Made by a program: the position numbers and the translations under genes. Below are positions 8,300 to 17,384 of a DNA stretch of 64,000 bases, one piece after another. This stretch comes from an uncultured Arenicella sp. (GTDB lineage Bacteria > Pseudomonadota > Gammaproteobacteria > Arenicellales > Arenicellaceae), in NCBI GenBank assembly GCA_947499305.1, contig CANMNN010000014.1:39657-103656 (forward strand), written 5' to 3'. The notes beneath the pieces are model-generated. The model saw only the letters and a list, made by a program, of their open reading frames with translations, was not told the origin of the DNA and searched no databases. The stretch's first letter is position 1. Every line of letters starts with the position of its first letter.

Positions 8300-9719
8300 A
8301 TTGCTCACGGTATTTCTTCACCACTTTAAGGGCGATAACATTAAGTGCCAGAGTGATCACAAATAAGAACAAGCCTAATGCAAAGGCTGCGAGGGTTTTG
8401 GCGCTGTCGAACTCTTGATCACCAACCAGCAATGTCACAATTTGCACGGTTACCGTGGTCACAGCATCAAGTGGGTTCACGGTCAAATTAGCGGCTAAAC
8501 CGGCGGCCATTACCACGATCATTGTCTCGCCAATCGCTCGAGAAGCCGCCAACAATACGCCGCCGACTACACCTGGAAGTGCGGCGGGGAATATTACCTT
8601 TTTGATGGTCTCAGATTGAGTCGCTCCTAAGCCATATGAGCCATCACGTAAGCTCTGTGGCACCGCATTAATAACGTCATCTGAGAGTGATGAGACAAAT
8701 GGGATAATCATGACGCCCATCACCAGGCCGGCCGCCAGTGCGCTTTCCGATGAAACCGCTAGATTAGCGAGAAAACTGATATCGTTCTCAGCGCCCCAGT
8801 CTCGCAATTGATCGCCGTAGCGACGAATTGCTGGCGCGACAGTCAGTGCTGCGAAGAAGCCATACACAACCGTCGGCACACCCGCCAACACTTCCAACGC
8901 AGGTTTTACAATTCCGCGCACTCGAGCGGAAGCATATTCAGATAGGTAGATGGCCGACATCAAGCCAACAGGCACAGCTATTAACAATGCGATGAACGAT
9001 ATAAGTAGTGTGCCGACAATCAGCGGTATCACACCAAACGAACCAGACGCCCCAGCTTGATCGGCTCTAATAGCAATCTGAGGGCTCCAATGAGTACCAA
9101 GAAGAAAATCAAAAAACGGTACTTTTTGGAAAAAATTAAGTGACTCGAACAAGACCGAAAAAACAATGCCGAAGGTGGTAAAAATAGCAATGCTCGAACA
9201 AACGAATAGCATTACATTAAAAACTTTCTCTACTGCATAGCGAGCATTATTTGTCGGTTTGACCGCGCGCAAACCCAGTATTGCACCGATGATAAGCACT
9301 AAAATTGTGAGTACCGGCATAGCCTTGGCGCTGAGACTACTCAGAGAATTAAGGCGCTCCACCGCGGGGCCATATTCCTGTCCTAGCGTATCGAGACTGC
9401 CAATGCCTTGTGAAACGTTATAGACCTGGCTCATTACCAATCCAAGGCTTTCGTCACTTAGCTGTTTTGCTTCCGTCGGTAAAGAGCTCTTAACCAAGGA
9501 CGTGATGATTGATCCATCAAGCACTGTCCATAGAAACAGAACGATAAGCGCTGGTATGAGTGCCCATAGACTCATCATACTGGCGTAGTACGTCGGCAAT
9601 GCAGCAAGATTGCGCACGCCGCCTATCGGCTTTGCGATCTGCTGAGACCGTGTGTAGCCTAAGAAATACGCTACTGCTGATCCTGCCAGAATTATTAATA
9701 ATAGGGTTGATAGGTTCAT
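8292..9719 (-). CDS. pstC: Phosphate ABC transporter permease PstC (long form)
   Basis: A permease of about 475 residues. The N-terminal 170 residues, with three hydrophobic segments, are an addition relative to the roughly 320-residue E. coli protein. The core carries VGLMSAIYLSEYAS, the LAGVPTVVYGFFAALTVAP segment and the SYGLGATQSETIKKVIFP coupling loop followed by ASRAIGETMIVVMAAG. The frame opens at a GTG at 9755, but the ATG at 9719 has AAAGG at the right spacing, so I start there. Overlaps pstA. A terminator separates it from pstS, so expression is probably lower than that of pstS. Confidence 0.93.
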   Translation of the reverse strand: MNLSTLLLIILAGSAVAYFLGYTRSQQIAKPIGGVRNLAALPTYYASMMSLWALIPALIVLFLWTVLDGSIITSLVKSSLPTEAKQLSDESLGLVMSQVYNVSQGIGSLDTLGQEYGPAVERLNSLSSLSAKAMPVLTILVLIIGAILGLRAVKPTNNARYAVEKVFNVMLFVCSSIAIFTTFGIVFSVLFESLNFFQKVPFFDFLLGTHWSPQIAIRADQAGASGSFGVIPLIVGTLLISFIALLIAVPVGLMSAIYLSEYASARVRGIVKPALEVLAGVPTVVYGFFAALTVAPAIRRYGDQLRDWGAENDISFLANLAVSSESALAAGLVMGVMIIPFVSSLSDDVINAVPQSLRDGSYGLGATQSETIKKVIFPAALPGVVGGVLLAASRAIGETMIVVMAAGLAANLTVNPLDAVTTVTVQIVTLLVGDQEFDSAKTLAAFALGLFLFVITLALNVIALKVVKKYREQYD

Positions 9720-10023
9720 CTTACCTTTGCTCAATTTGCCAACTAACAAGTGCACACTCGTAGCTGACTGTAAATCGACGTTTCTTAAACATGCTATTTC
9801 GATTCAAACTTCGAGGCGAAACTCTAAAGCCAAACTCTAAGCGAAACAACTCAAGCGCGTATTCTCACCTAAACTGTCTCAATCATCCATAGCAACGCGA
9901 AAATATCGCACAAAAAGGCGAGTAAGACCTAAGACTTACCCGCCTTTGTGAATATGCTATTGTCAGCGTTTGAGGCCAAGATAGCGTATTCGAGAGGTGA
10001 AAACCTCTAATTCAAACGCTAGC
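9720..10023. other. pstS-pstC intergenic region
   Basis: About 300 bases without a gene on either strand. It contains the hairpin at 9911-9949. I found no second Pho box between the hairpin and pstC, so pstCAB-phoU probably depend on read-through from the pstS promoter. Confidence 0.6.
9911..9949 (-). terminator. Terminator/attenuator between pstS and pstC
   Basis: On the minus strand AAAGGCGGGTAAG pairs with CTTACTCGCCTTT (one mismatch) and is followed by TTGTG. Position and strength suit partial termination after the abundant binding-protein gene, as is common in binding-protein-dependent transporter operons. Confidence 0.75.
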
Positions 10024-11154
10024 TTAAAGAGCTAGGTTTTTAAGTGCGCGAGCACCACCAGCCATTTCGTCATACGCGTCGTCGCTTAATGGAATTAAGC
10101 CTTTGTCAATTAAGTAACCGTCTGGGCCAATAACATCTTCGCTAACGAAAGTCGTTAGATACTCTTGAATGCCAGGTACTGTACCAATGTGAGCCTTCTT
10201 TACGTAGAAGTATAGAGGGCGGCTCACTTTGTACTCACCGGTGGCAATTGCATCAAAGCTTGGCTCGTTGCCGTCAATGATTGAGCCTTGAACTTTGTCT
10301 GAGTTTTGATCCAAAAAGCTGAAACCGAAGATTCCAAGCGCATTTGGGTTGGCAACCAATTTGTTAACGATTAGGTTATCGTTCTCGCCGGCTTCGATGT
10401 ATGCACCATCTTCTCGAACTGAGCGACCAATAATCTTAACAACATCCTTGCCCTTAGCTTTAGCGCCTTTCTTTTTAACCGCTGCAGCCCAAGCTGCTTC
10501 GATGCCTAGCTTTTTAACCATTGCTTCGATTTCGTCAGCTTGATCGGCTTTCATTTTTCGAAGTGCCTTGATGTCAGCGATCGTTCGAGCGCCGCCCTCA
10601 AGAGCCAGCTCAGCGAACGCATCGCGAGTACCTGATGTTGGTGGTGGGCCTAGAACCTCGATTTTGCTCGCTGGTAAGCTTGAGTTTACATCTTTCCAAG
10701 TTTTATGCGGATTTTCGATTAATTTGCCGTCTGGGCCAGGAACAAGTTTCGCCAACGCAAGGTAGATGTCTTTGCGAGTCAATTCCATTGGCGCAGCACC
10801 TTTAGCATTTGCCAATACGATGCCGTCATAACCAATTAGAACTTCTACAATCTCTTTCACGCCATTTGCTTGGCATTGTTCGAATTCGCTTGATTTGATT
10901 CGACGAGATGCATTAGTGATATCAGGAGTTGCGACGCCAACACCTTTACAGAAAAGCTTTAAGCCGCCGCCCGAGCCAGTAGATTCAACTTTTGGAGCTT
11001 TAAAATCCGTCGATTTACCGAAACGCTCTGCAACAACAGTAGCAAACGGGTATACGGTAGACGAACCTACAACGCTGATTGAATCGCGAGCGATTGAGTT
11101 TGATGCAGCTGTCGCTGACGCGATTACTGATAATCCTAATAAAAGTTTTTTCAC
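10024..11154 (-). CDS. pstS: Phosphate-binding periplasmic protein PstS
   Basis: A 376-residue periplasmic substrate-binding protein with an N-terminal signal peptide (MKKLLLGLSVIASATAA, cleavage near residue 22). Phosphate-contact motifs are visible: VVGSSTVYPF, the TGSGGGLKLFC loop, ITNASRRIK and PPTSGTRDAF. It delivers inorganic phosphate to PstCA. The length is longer than E. coli PstS and nearer the Pseudomonas/Vibrio form. It is the first gene of the pst operon and has a Pho box about 80 bases upstream. Confidence 0.95.
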   Translation of the reverse strand: MKKLLLGLSVIASATAASNSIARDSISVVGSSTVYPFATVVAERFGKSTDFKAPKVESTGSGGGLKLFCKGVGVATPDITNASRRIKSSEFEQCQANGVKEIVEVLIGYDGIVLANAKGAAPMELTRKDIYLALAKLVPGPDGKLIENPHKTWKDVNSSLPASKIEVLGPPPTSGTRDAFAELALEGGARTIADIKALRKMKADQADEIEAMVKKLGIEAAWAAAVKKKGAKAKGKDVVKIIGRSVREDGAYIEAGENDNLIVNKLVANPNALGIFGFSFLDQNSDKVQGSIIDGNEPSFDAIATGEYKVSRPLYFYVKKAHIGTVPGIQEYLTTFVSEDVIGPDGYLIDKGLIPLSDDAYDEMAGGARALKNLAL

Positions 11155-11234
11155 AATAGTCTCCCTTTAACAGAGGGTAAAAGTTGTAATAAATAATAGT
11201 CGTTTTGAAACTGTGGCCATCGTAAAGGCGATGT

Positions 11235-11252
11235 GTGACAGAAGTATTACAA
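11235..11252 (-). promoter_or_regulatory. Pho box upstream of pstS
   Basis: On the minus strand TTGTAAT-ACTT-CTGTCAC has the 7-4-7 layout of a PhoB site, close to the consensus and to the site before phoB. A -10-like TACGAT follows at 11219-11224. It predicts phosphate-starvation induction of pstSCAB-phoU. Confidence 0.7.
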
Positions 11253-11308
11253 CAAGCATCCATGCAACAGAATCTTACCTTTCATTATTGATAAAAGGGC
11301 TTTGGTAC

Positions 11309-11638
11309 TCAGCCTTTAGCCCCAAGCAGGTCTGACTCACTGACTTCTTGAACGAGCACGTAGGGTGCGACAACAACTGTCCATAGTTCAGCATTGCTCG
11401 CGAACCAAGCTCTCGCCTGATCACTGCTTGGCGCGGATACTTGTTCTGAACTAATCAAGAGCTCAAGGGACTGAGCATCGTCGTTAGCAAACAAAACCGC
11501 GGTTTCGACCAAATTTAGCGGCTTATCAATGTACAGCACTTTGCCTTGGGCAAAAAATCGCTGCAAATCTATCCAATGCATTAGCGCAGTTTCACTGTGC
11601 AGCTTTTGAAGAATCGATTGCGGTGTAGAGTCAGTCAT
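11309..11638 (-). CDS. DUF2288 family protein
   Basis: A 109-residue cytoplasmic protein. It matches the pattern of DUF2288: an N-terminal LxSETAxMxWxDLQRFFAxGxVxYxDxxLNLVETA block (here residues 13-49) and a C-terminal Trp-rich ARAWFASNAELWTVV stretch. The family is found in gammaproteobacteria and cyanobacteria and has no assigned function. There is no signal peptide. It lies between the pst operon and a repeat lipoprotein, apparently with its own transcription. Confidence 0.7.
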   Translation of the reverse strand: MTDSTPQSILQKLHSETALMHWIDLQRFFAQGKVLYIDKPLNLVETAVLFANDDAQSLELLISSEQVSAPSSDQARAWFASNAELWTVVVAPYVLVQEVSESDLLGAKG

Positions 11639-11721
11639 AGGGCAGTCAAGATTTAGGGTTGTGAAGGTTAAAATTCGAGTGAATTATTAGAATGGCCGGC
11701 TTTCTACAAAATCAGCTCATT

Positions 11722-11755
11722 AAAAAAGCCCCGCTACCTAAGTAACGAGGCCTTT
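11722..11755 (-). terminator. Terminator of the repeat-lipoprotein gene
   Basis: On the minus strand AAAGGCCTCGTTAC pairs with GTAGCGGGGCTTT (one bulged G, G-T wobbles) around a TTAG loop and is followed by six T. It lies 19 bases past the stop. Confidence 0.8.
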
Positions 11756-11773
11756 AGAATCAATCAACAGAAC

Positions 11774-12373
11774 TTAGTTGTCAGTTGCTTCTTTGGTGGC
11801 CTCTTCAGCTGCATCTTTAACTTCTCCAGCAGCATCGGCACTACTTTCCATTGCATCTGCGCCCATTTCTTTTGCGCCGTCTACAGCGTCGGCAGCCATT
11901 TCCTTAGCGCCGTCAGCCATCTCAGCCGCACCATCTACGGCATCTTTGCCCATTTCTTTGGCGCCATCGACAGCGTCAGTAGCCATTTCCTTAGCGCCTT
12001 CTGCCATATCAGCCGCACCATCTACGGCATCTTTGCCCATTTCTTTGGCGCCATCGACAGCGTCAGTAGCCATTTCTTTGGCTCCATCTACCGCATCGCC
12101 GGCCATATCGGCGGCACCATCTATGGCATCTTTGCCCATTTCTTTAGCGCCTTCTGCCATATCAGTTGCGCCATCTATTGCGTCTTTACCCATTTCTTTA
12201 GCACCATCAACGGCACCTTTAGCGGCGTCAGCGGTTGCATCTACTGCATCTGAAGCCGCTTCTTTAGTAGCTTCAATCGCATTACCAACAGCAGACTTTT
12301 CATCGCTGTCGCCACAGGCAGTTAACGCTAGAGTTAGAGCCAAAGCAATGGCTGTTTTGTTCAAATTCTTCAT
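11774..12373 (-). CDS. Lipoprotein with hendecad (11-residue) amphipathic repeats
   Basis: A 199-residue protein with a lipoprotein signal; the lipobox LTAC places the lipidated cysteine at residue 20 (after MKNLNKTAIALALTLALTA). From about residue 35 onward it is built almost wholly of 11-residue units such as GAKEMGKDAVD and GAADMAEGAKE, rich in Ala, Asp, Gly, Lys and Met. The composition and 11-residue period resemble LEA group 3 or apolipoprotein-like helices, which form extended amphipathic alpha-helices. Function unknown; a peptidoglycan- or membrane-surface role or a stress-protective role is possible. The repeats are also repeated at DNA level. Own terminator downstream. Confidence 0.8.
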   Translation of the reverse strand: MKNLNKTAIALALTLALTACGDSDEKSAVGNAIEATKEAASDAVDATADAAKGAVDGAKEMGKDAIDGATDMAEGAKEMGKDAIDGAADMAGDAVDGAKEMATDAVDGAKEMGKDAVDGAADMAEGAKEMATDAVDGAKEMGKDAVDGAAEMADGAKEMAADAVDGAKEMGADAMESSADAAGEVKDAAEEATKEATDN

Positions 12374-12822
12374 AGTAGTCTCAGTAGTTATCTATATTTT
12401 TATTAGTATTCGTGCGTTTAGCTCGAAACAAGCATAACGGCTCTGGTTCGGCTCAGCGACCATGCAATATCCCCTACCGCAAGGTGTATGCCATACTAAA
12501 GCAAATGCACTAATATCGCCAGACTACAAGCGTCAATCATCGAGATCTCTAGCCGAACCATCCCCAACTTGCTTACCTAACCTTTATTTAATCAAACTAA
12601 TCCCCATTAACACGACGTGGCTTATTGATTATGAGTGAACTTTATAGTAAAAATGCGTGCTAAATTTTTGAGCGCATACCCAAATCGCCACTCTTCCAAT
12701 ATGAAAAACCTGCGCTTGAGCGCGTCGACACTAAGAAAACTGTGAATCTACAATTTAGTTTCAAGAAATTCTAACTAGATTATATAAACACAGCGGTGTC
12801 GAGAAACACAGAGACTGATTTC
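12374..12822. other. Intergenic region between repeat lipoprotein and dksA
   Basis: About 450 bases, divergent promoter region of the two genes. A weak candidate promoter for dksA is TTCAAG (12760-12765), 17 bases, TATAAA (12783-12788). I see no gene, RNA or convincing operator. Confidence 0.4.
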
Positions 12823-13275
12823 ATGGCCACTAAGAAAGCCGCAAAAAAAGAAGTAAATCCTGATCAACTAATTCATGGTATCGAACCTTACAAAGAGAAG
12901 GCGCGCGAGAAGTACATGAACCCAAATCAGGTTGATCATTTTCGTGATATTTTGATTGCATGGAAAACTAATTTACTGGACGAGGTGTCGCGCACCATCA
13001 ATTTGATGCAAGACGAAAACATCAATCATCCTGACCCGAATGATCGTGCGAGTCAGGAAACCGACATGTCCCTAGAGTTGCGTAATCGCGATCGAGAGCG
13101 CAAGTTACTAAAGAAAATTGATCAAACCATTGCCCGTGTCGACAGTGATGACTATGGTTGGTGTGATCGCTGCGGTATCGAAATTGGCATCCGCAGGCTT
13201 GAAGCACGTCCAACTGCAGAGCTATGCGTTGATTGCAAGACCTTGAATGAGATCAAAGAACGCCAAATGATCTAG
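12823..13275 (+). CDS. dksA: RNA polymerase-binding transcription factor DksA
   Basis: A 150-residue protein that binds in the RNA polymerase secondary channel and, with ppGpp, represses rRNA promoters and activates amino-acid promoters. Starting at the ATG at 12823 places the zinc cysteines at 114, 117, 135 and 138, exactly the E. coli numbering, so I prefer this to the upstream GTG at 12796. The coiled-coil contains PDPNDRASQETDMSLELRNR with acidic tip residues, and the C4 zinc finger reads WCDRCG...LCVDCK. Monocistronic, ending in a strong bidirectional terminator. Confidence 0.96.
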   Translation: MATKKAAKKEVNPDQLIHGIEPYKEKAREKYMNPNQVDHFRDILIAWKTNLLDEVSRTINLMQDENINHPDPNDRASQETDMSLELRNRDRERKLLKKIDQTIARVDSDDYGWCDRCGIEIGIRRLEARPTAELCVDCKTLNEIKERQMI

Positions 13276-13303
13276 GTCTAAACTAGCCATAAGCTGTAAA
13301 ACT

Positions 13304-13342
13304 AAAAAAGCCCCGCTGATAATTTCAACGGGGCTTTTTTTT
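13304..13342. terminator. Bidirectional terminator between dksA and surA
   Basis: AAAAAAGCCCCG (13304-13315) pairs with CGGGGCTTTTTT (13329-13340), with A and T tracts on both sides, so it can serve both convergent genes. Confidence 0.9.
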
Positions 13343-13364
13343 AATTTCTTTTTAAATTCTACGC

Positions 13365-14621
13365 TTAGATCACCGGCGCTGCGACATGCTCCACATACGC
13401 ACCCTCTAAAAGCTCTCGAACCCATTGACCAAACTCGCGATCCGCTCGCTGACGTCGCAACATGCTCTCGGCTCTAGCTCTAGTGATTTGCTCGGTAACA
13501 TTCTTTTTACGACGATCTTCAACTCTCAAGATATGCATTCCGTATTGCGTATTGATAGGCTGGCTTATCTGGTTCAACGCAATTTGCTTAAACGCCTCCT
13601 CAAACGGTTGCACCATTTCACCAGGAGAAACCCAGCCAAGACTACCACCATTAGCAGCTGAGCCGGTGTCATCCGAATAGATTCGAGCGAGATCCTCAAA
13701 AGTTTCGCCATCAATAATGCGTTGTCGTAAATTAAATAACTTCTTAGACGCTTGAGATTTTGCAACGTTAGATTCAGCTTTAATAAGTATGTGGCTCACT
13801 TTGGCCTGAATAATCTCAGATCGATCACCCTTTCGCTCATGCATTTTCAAGATATGCAGTGCATTACCAGTAGACACGACTTGAGACACTTGTCCTGCCT
13901 CAAGCTCTTTCAAAGCGTTCGCCCATTGTGAAGGCAGGTTGTCAGGTTTTCGCCAACCAATGAGGCCGCCCTCTTGAGCGTCCGGAGCCTCTGAGTAGGT
14001 TAATACAGCTTGTTCAAAGCTCATCCCCTGTTCGATTTCATCGCGGACCTTTTGTGCTAAATCAGCGTTAACCTCAGGGTTAGAAATTAATATTCTAGCT
14101 ACCAAATACTCAGAATTGTCGGCAGACAAGCCTGCTTGGTCTATCGCAACATCAATTTCATAATCTGGAACCACAACACGTGTTCGCGCGTAATAGTCGG
14201 TTAGGCGAGAAATGGTTAAGGTGTCGCGTACCGATTCTCGAAACTTAGCGAACGGTTGACCTTCGGCTTCTAACGAGGCTTGTAATTGCGCGATCGAGGC
14301 ATTTTGTTGAGAGGCAAACCTGCCAATTGCAGCGTTCAGCTCTTGCTCGCCAATTTCAATTCCGCGGCGATTTGCTTCTTGTACTTGAAGTCGATCAGAG
14401 ATCATTCCTTCAAGCAATTGTTTAGGCAAATCCGGTGGAGCTGGATTTTCAGCAGTGAACTCTCGAGAGATCGTATTCATGCGATAGTCGAACTCAGACT
14501 GTGTAATCACATCTTCATTAATGATCACCAGAACTCGATCCATAAATGTAGACTGAGCGAGTACTGAGGCGCTTACAACTACGCAAAGCATAGTTGCCGC
14601 AGACTTAATTAGTAGTTTCAT
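13365..14621 (-). CDS. surA: Periplasmic chaperone and peptidyl-prolyl isomerase SurA
   Basis: A 418-residue periplasmic chaperone for outer-membrane barrel proteins. A signal peptide (MKLLIKSAATMLCVVVSASVLA) is followed by the SurA N-domain (about 25-170), a first parvulin domain (about 172-270, YLVARILISNP ... HILKMHERKG) and a second, more canonical parvulin domain (about 285-385, KVSHILIKAES ... YGMHILRVEDRR), then the C-terminal helix. It follows lptD by 120 bases; SurA helps assemble LptD, and the usual pdxA-ksgA neighbours are absent here. Confidence 0.95.
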   Translation of the reverse strand: MKLLIKSAATMLCVVVSASVLAQSTFMDRVLVIINEDVITQSEFDYRMNTISREFTAENPAPPDLPKQLLEGMISDRLQVQEANRRGIEIGEQELNAAIGRFASQQNASIAQLQASLEAEGQPFAKFRESVRDTLTISRLTDYYARTRVVVPDYEIDVAIDQAGLSADNSEYLVARILISNPEVNADLAQKVRDEIEQGMSFEQAVLTYSEAPDAQEGGLIGWRKPDNLPSQWANALKELEAGQVSQVVSTGNALHILKMHERKGDRSEIIQAKVSHILIKAESNVAKSQASKKLFNLRQRIIDGETFEDLARIYSDDTGSAANGGSLGWVSPGEMVQPFEEAFKQIALNQISQPINTQYGMHILRVEDRRKKNVTEQITRARAESMLRRQRADREFGQWVRELLEGAYVEHVAAPVI

Positions 14622-14741
14622 ATTTCAACCTGACGCTGTGTTAGCTGTCTAGGGCCTTATTATTATTCAAATAGCATGAGGGTATAGATTGGCTTAACTA
14701 CACGTAACATGACTTACCGTGCCGTGAACTCGTGCCATGAA

Positions 14742-17087
14742 CTATAGACCCGTTTTGATGCGACCCAATGCGGTTAGCTCTAATTCAATGAAAAAAGCGG
14801 TGCGTTTATCATCGAAATCCATCGTCGTGTTGGTTCGTCTCAAACGAGTATCAATTCGTGACGTACCAACAAAACGTAACTTCCAGCAGCAACCATTGTA
14901 TTCAACACCTGCACGCGTTTCGATACTTTCAGAGTCTTCAATCGAATATCGCTCTGACCCGAAAAATTGCCAACGATCAGAAATCGGCCAATTAGCGTCG
15001 ATGGTGAGTTGATCAACCGCCGAATCACCAGAATCAACTCGATAATACCCAACCTGAATATTCTTGCGGCTATCGTCTTTAGGACTGTAACCGAGTGAAA
15101 AGCGCGCAGTTCGGAGCTCACTCTCATCATGATCGTACTGTAGAAAACTGTAGGTAGTCCAACCATTGAATTCGGTGCGAACTTCGGCAAGCAAGTCGCC
15201 TAAACCACTTTCAATTGGAGCTGTTGAACTCAGGTTTTGCTCGAGATCATCAAGCAAAACAAGCTGACCAATACTTGCTGTTAAGCGTTGATCGCCGGTT
15301 TTATTATCAATAATGCGGGTCGTCGCACCTAGAGTAAGTTGGTTGGTGTCCCCTACTCTGTCGTAACCGAAAAATCGATTGGCACGAAAGATATTACTAA
15401 AGTTATTAAGCGACACTTGGCTTGTATCGAAAACCGGCACATCATCTTGGTCTTCATCAGGAGCGTAGGCATAAAAAACACGTGGCTCTAAGGTCTGCAG
15501 AGCATCCTCTCCGAACCAGCTGGTATTTTTCTCAAAGTACAAACCGCTGTCCACACTGAATACAGGTACAGTAAACGACGGATTGTCTTCAACACCTGCT
15601 TCTACGTTATCTAGGCTGTAGCTACTATTATGGATCGACAACTTAGGCTTTACATAGCCCCAAAGGTTCTCGAACGGCAGTTCAACATAGGGGTTAACCG
15701 ATGTTCGAGTACCCTCAACTCGAGAATCTGAATTGAAATTTGTATACGATGCGTTGACGCCATACTTAGCTCCATAAGGGCCATCAGGCAGGTTAGTGCT
15801 GAAAGTAAGTGACGGCAAACGCTCATACGGCGCAAATTCACTTGAGACGCGATCATCAATAATTTGATATTCATTGGCACGAGCGCCTAGACGAAAATAC
15901 CGATGTGTATAGTTGAGTTGCGCATCACGCGGCACAAATGTCGCACTAAATGAACGAACGTCGTTACGTAGGTCATTAAAGTAATCGATGTCAGAGACAT
16001 CGTTGTAGTTAATACGTGCCGATAAATTTCGCGTGATTTGCTGCGAGTGTTGAATGCTAAGCAAGTCTCGATCGTCACCAAAAATATCATCGTCCGGCAA
16101 TATTTCAGCATACACTTGCGTTGATGAATTCTCACTTCTACGACGATACTCAGCCGCTACCTGCAAACCACGATCGGTAAAAAAGCGCGGTGTAATTGTC
16201 GCGTCTTGGTTCTTTGCGATGTTCCAATACCACGGAAATTCGAAAATATTGCCCGATTCTTCATCGGAACCATAGCTCGGTGTTAGAAAACCCGTTTTGC
16301 GCTGATCGTTTAGAGGGAAAGAAATATACGGGGCATAAAACACTGGCACGCCTTTAAAGCGAACAGTTGCTCCCCTAGCGCGGCCTACTCCCCCCAGACG
16401 ATCAAGCTCTAAGCTGTTGGCGCCGATAACAACACTTTCATTACCTTCGGGGCAGGTTGAGTAGTTTGCATTCTCAAGACGAACAAACCCCTCGCCTTCT
16501 AAGCTCACAAGCTCGGCCGAACCGCGAGATTCAACTTTTACCACATCACGGTCACCGGATCGACTCATTGAGCGAGCCAGCTTGAACTCTGAATTCTTTA
16601 AAGTGCCAATTTGAGTTGGGACATGAACGTCTATTGCATCACTTTTTAAGTAATCGCCGCGTTCAGAAATCATTTCGACACTTCCCTCAGCAACGACACG
16701 TTCACTTTCACGATAATATTGCAACTTATCAGCAACAACAGTTTGTCGCCCTTTGGTCACCTCGGCATTGCCGGATAAGGTTACGAGATCATCTCCTTCT
16801 GATTCGACACTATCTGCCTCTAGCGAAATTGGGTATTCGCCGTCGGCATTTGGCGCTAGTGCAGGTGAGGCAAACTCGAGCTCGGATGGCAGACAAACAC
16901 AATCGATACCTTTGCACGCGGCTGCCGCATTGCTTGAAAAAACAAACATCGCTACGCCAGTCATTGCCAAGCCGAGCAGTTTATTCCCTTTAACGAAGTT
17001 TACCGTACTGGAGCCAAGGCCCTCGGTCGATATACTTACTACCCTTTTTGATTCTGTCTTATCAAGCTGTTCAAGCTGCTTAACCAT
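14742..17087 (-). CDS. lptD: LPS-assembly outer membrane protein LptD
   Basis: A 781-residue protein that with LptE inserts LPS into the outer leaflet of the outer membrane. An OstA-type periplasmic beta-jellyroll (about residues 85-210, LEADSVESEGDDLVTLSGNAEV) is followed by the barrel (about 225-781) with PVFYAPYISFPLNDQRKTGFL. Cysteines for the interdomain disulfides are present: C58, C63 and C65 near the mature N-terminus and the adjacent Cys-Cys pair near the C-terminus (EYNGCCWKLRF). A hydrophobic stretch before AAAACKG fits a signal sequence preceded by a roughly 35-residue charged extension, so the true start may be downstream of 17087. Confidence 0.94.
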   Translation of the reverse strand: MVKQLEQLDKTESKRVVSISTEGLGSSTVNFVKGNKLLGLAMTGVAMFVFSSNAAAACKGIDCVCLPSELEFASPALAPNADGEYPISLEADSVESEGDDLVTLSGNAEVTKGRQTVVADKLQYYRESERVVAEGSVEMISERGDYLKSDAIDVHVPTQIGTLKNSEFKLARSMSRSGDRDVVKVESRGSAELVSLEGEGFVRLENANYSTCPEGNESVVIGANSLELDRLGGVGRARGATVRFKGVPVFYAPYISFPLNDQRKTGFLTPSYGSDEESGNIFEFPWYWNIAKNQDATITPRFFTDRGLQVAAEYRRRSENSSTQVYAEILPDDDIFGDDRDLLSIQHSQQITRNLSARINYNDVSDIDYFNDLRNDVRSFSATFVPRDAQLNYTHRYFRLGARANEYQIIDDRVSSEFAPYERLPSLTFSTNLPDGPYGAKYGVNASYTNFNSDSRVEGTRTSVNPYVELPFENLWGYVKPKLSIHNSSYSLDNVEAGVEDNPSFTVPVFSVDSGLYFEKNTSWFGEDALQTLEPRVFYAYAPDEDQDDVPVFDTSQVSLNNFSNIFRANRFFGYDRVGDTNQLTLGATTRIIDNKTGDQRLTASIGQLVLLDDLEQNLSSTAPIESGLGDLLAEVRTEFNGWTTYSFLQYDHDESELRTARFSLGYSPKDDSRKNIQVGYYRVDSGDSAVDQLTIDANWPISDRWQFFGSERYSIEDSESIETRAGVEYNGCCWKLRFVGTSRIDTRLRRTNTTMDFDDKRTAFFIELELTALGRIKTGL

Positions 17088-17384
17088 AGAGCCAATCCAC
17101 CTTTGGTTTATTGATTGTTATTGTGTTTTACCGAGCTAGTAATCCCACCACACACCTACTTTACACAGATACGTGATGTTAACGCTTAGCTCGTAGCGCT
17201 GATTGTAACCTCTAAGCCGCAAAACAGCACTTAATTGTTAGCAATGCTTGCGCACTTAACGGCGAGGATTTCTGTATACTTGCGTTTCTTATTATAGAGC
17301 AATACGCATTACGCTGCTAAGGCCTTAACCAACCCTATTACCTTTTGTCTGATCAAACAAAATATCACGATAAAAACTTTCTCA
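17088..17384. other. Divergent lptD-amgK intergenic region
   Basis: About 300 bases with the two divergent promoters. A -10-like TATACT occurs just before 17281 on the plus strand, but without a convincing -35. No gene or RNA seen. Confidence 0.3.

Noticed and set aside
11778..12437. A 219-residue open frame on the plus strand opposite the repeat lipoprotein
   Set aside because: It is the shadow of the repetitive minus-strand gene: repeated codons keep the other strand free of stops. Its predicted product is a monotone Ala/Ser/Pro repeat without a ribosome site, while the minus-strand product has a lipobox and terminator.
12445..12559. Inverted repeat GGTTCGGCT ... AGCCGAACC with arms about 100 bases apart
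   Set aside because: Nine matching bases in a 450-base region is not far from chance, and there is no further pairing between the arms.
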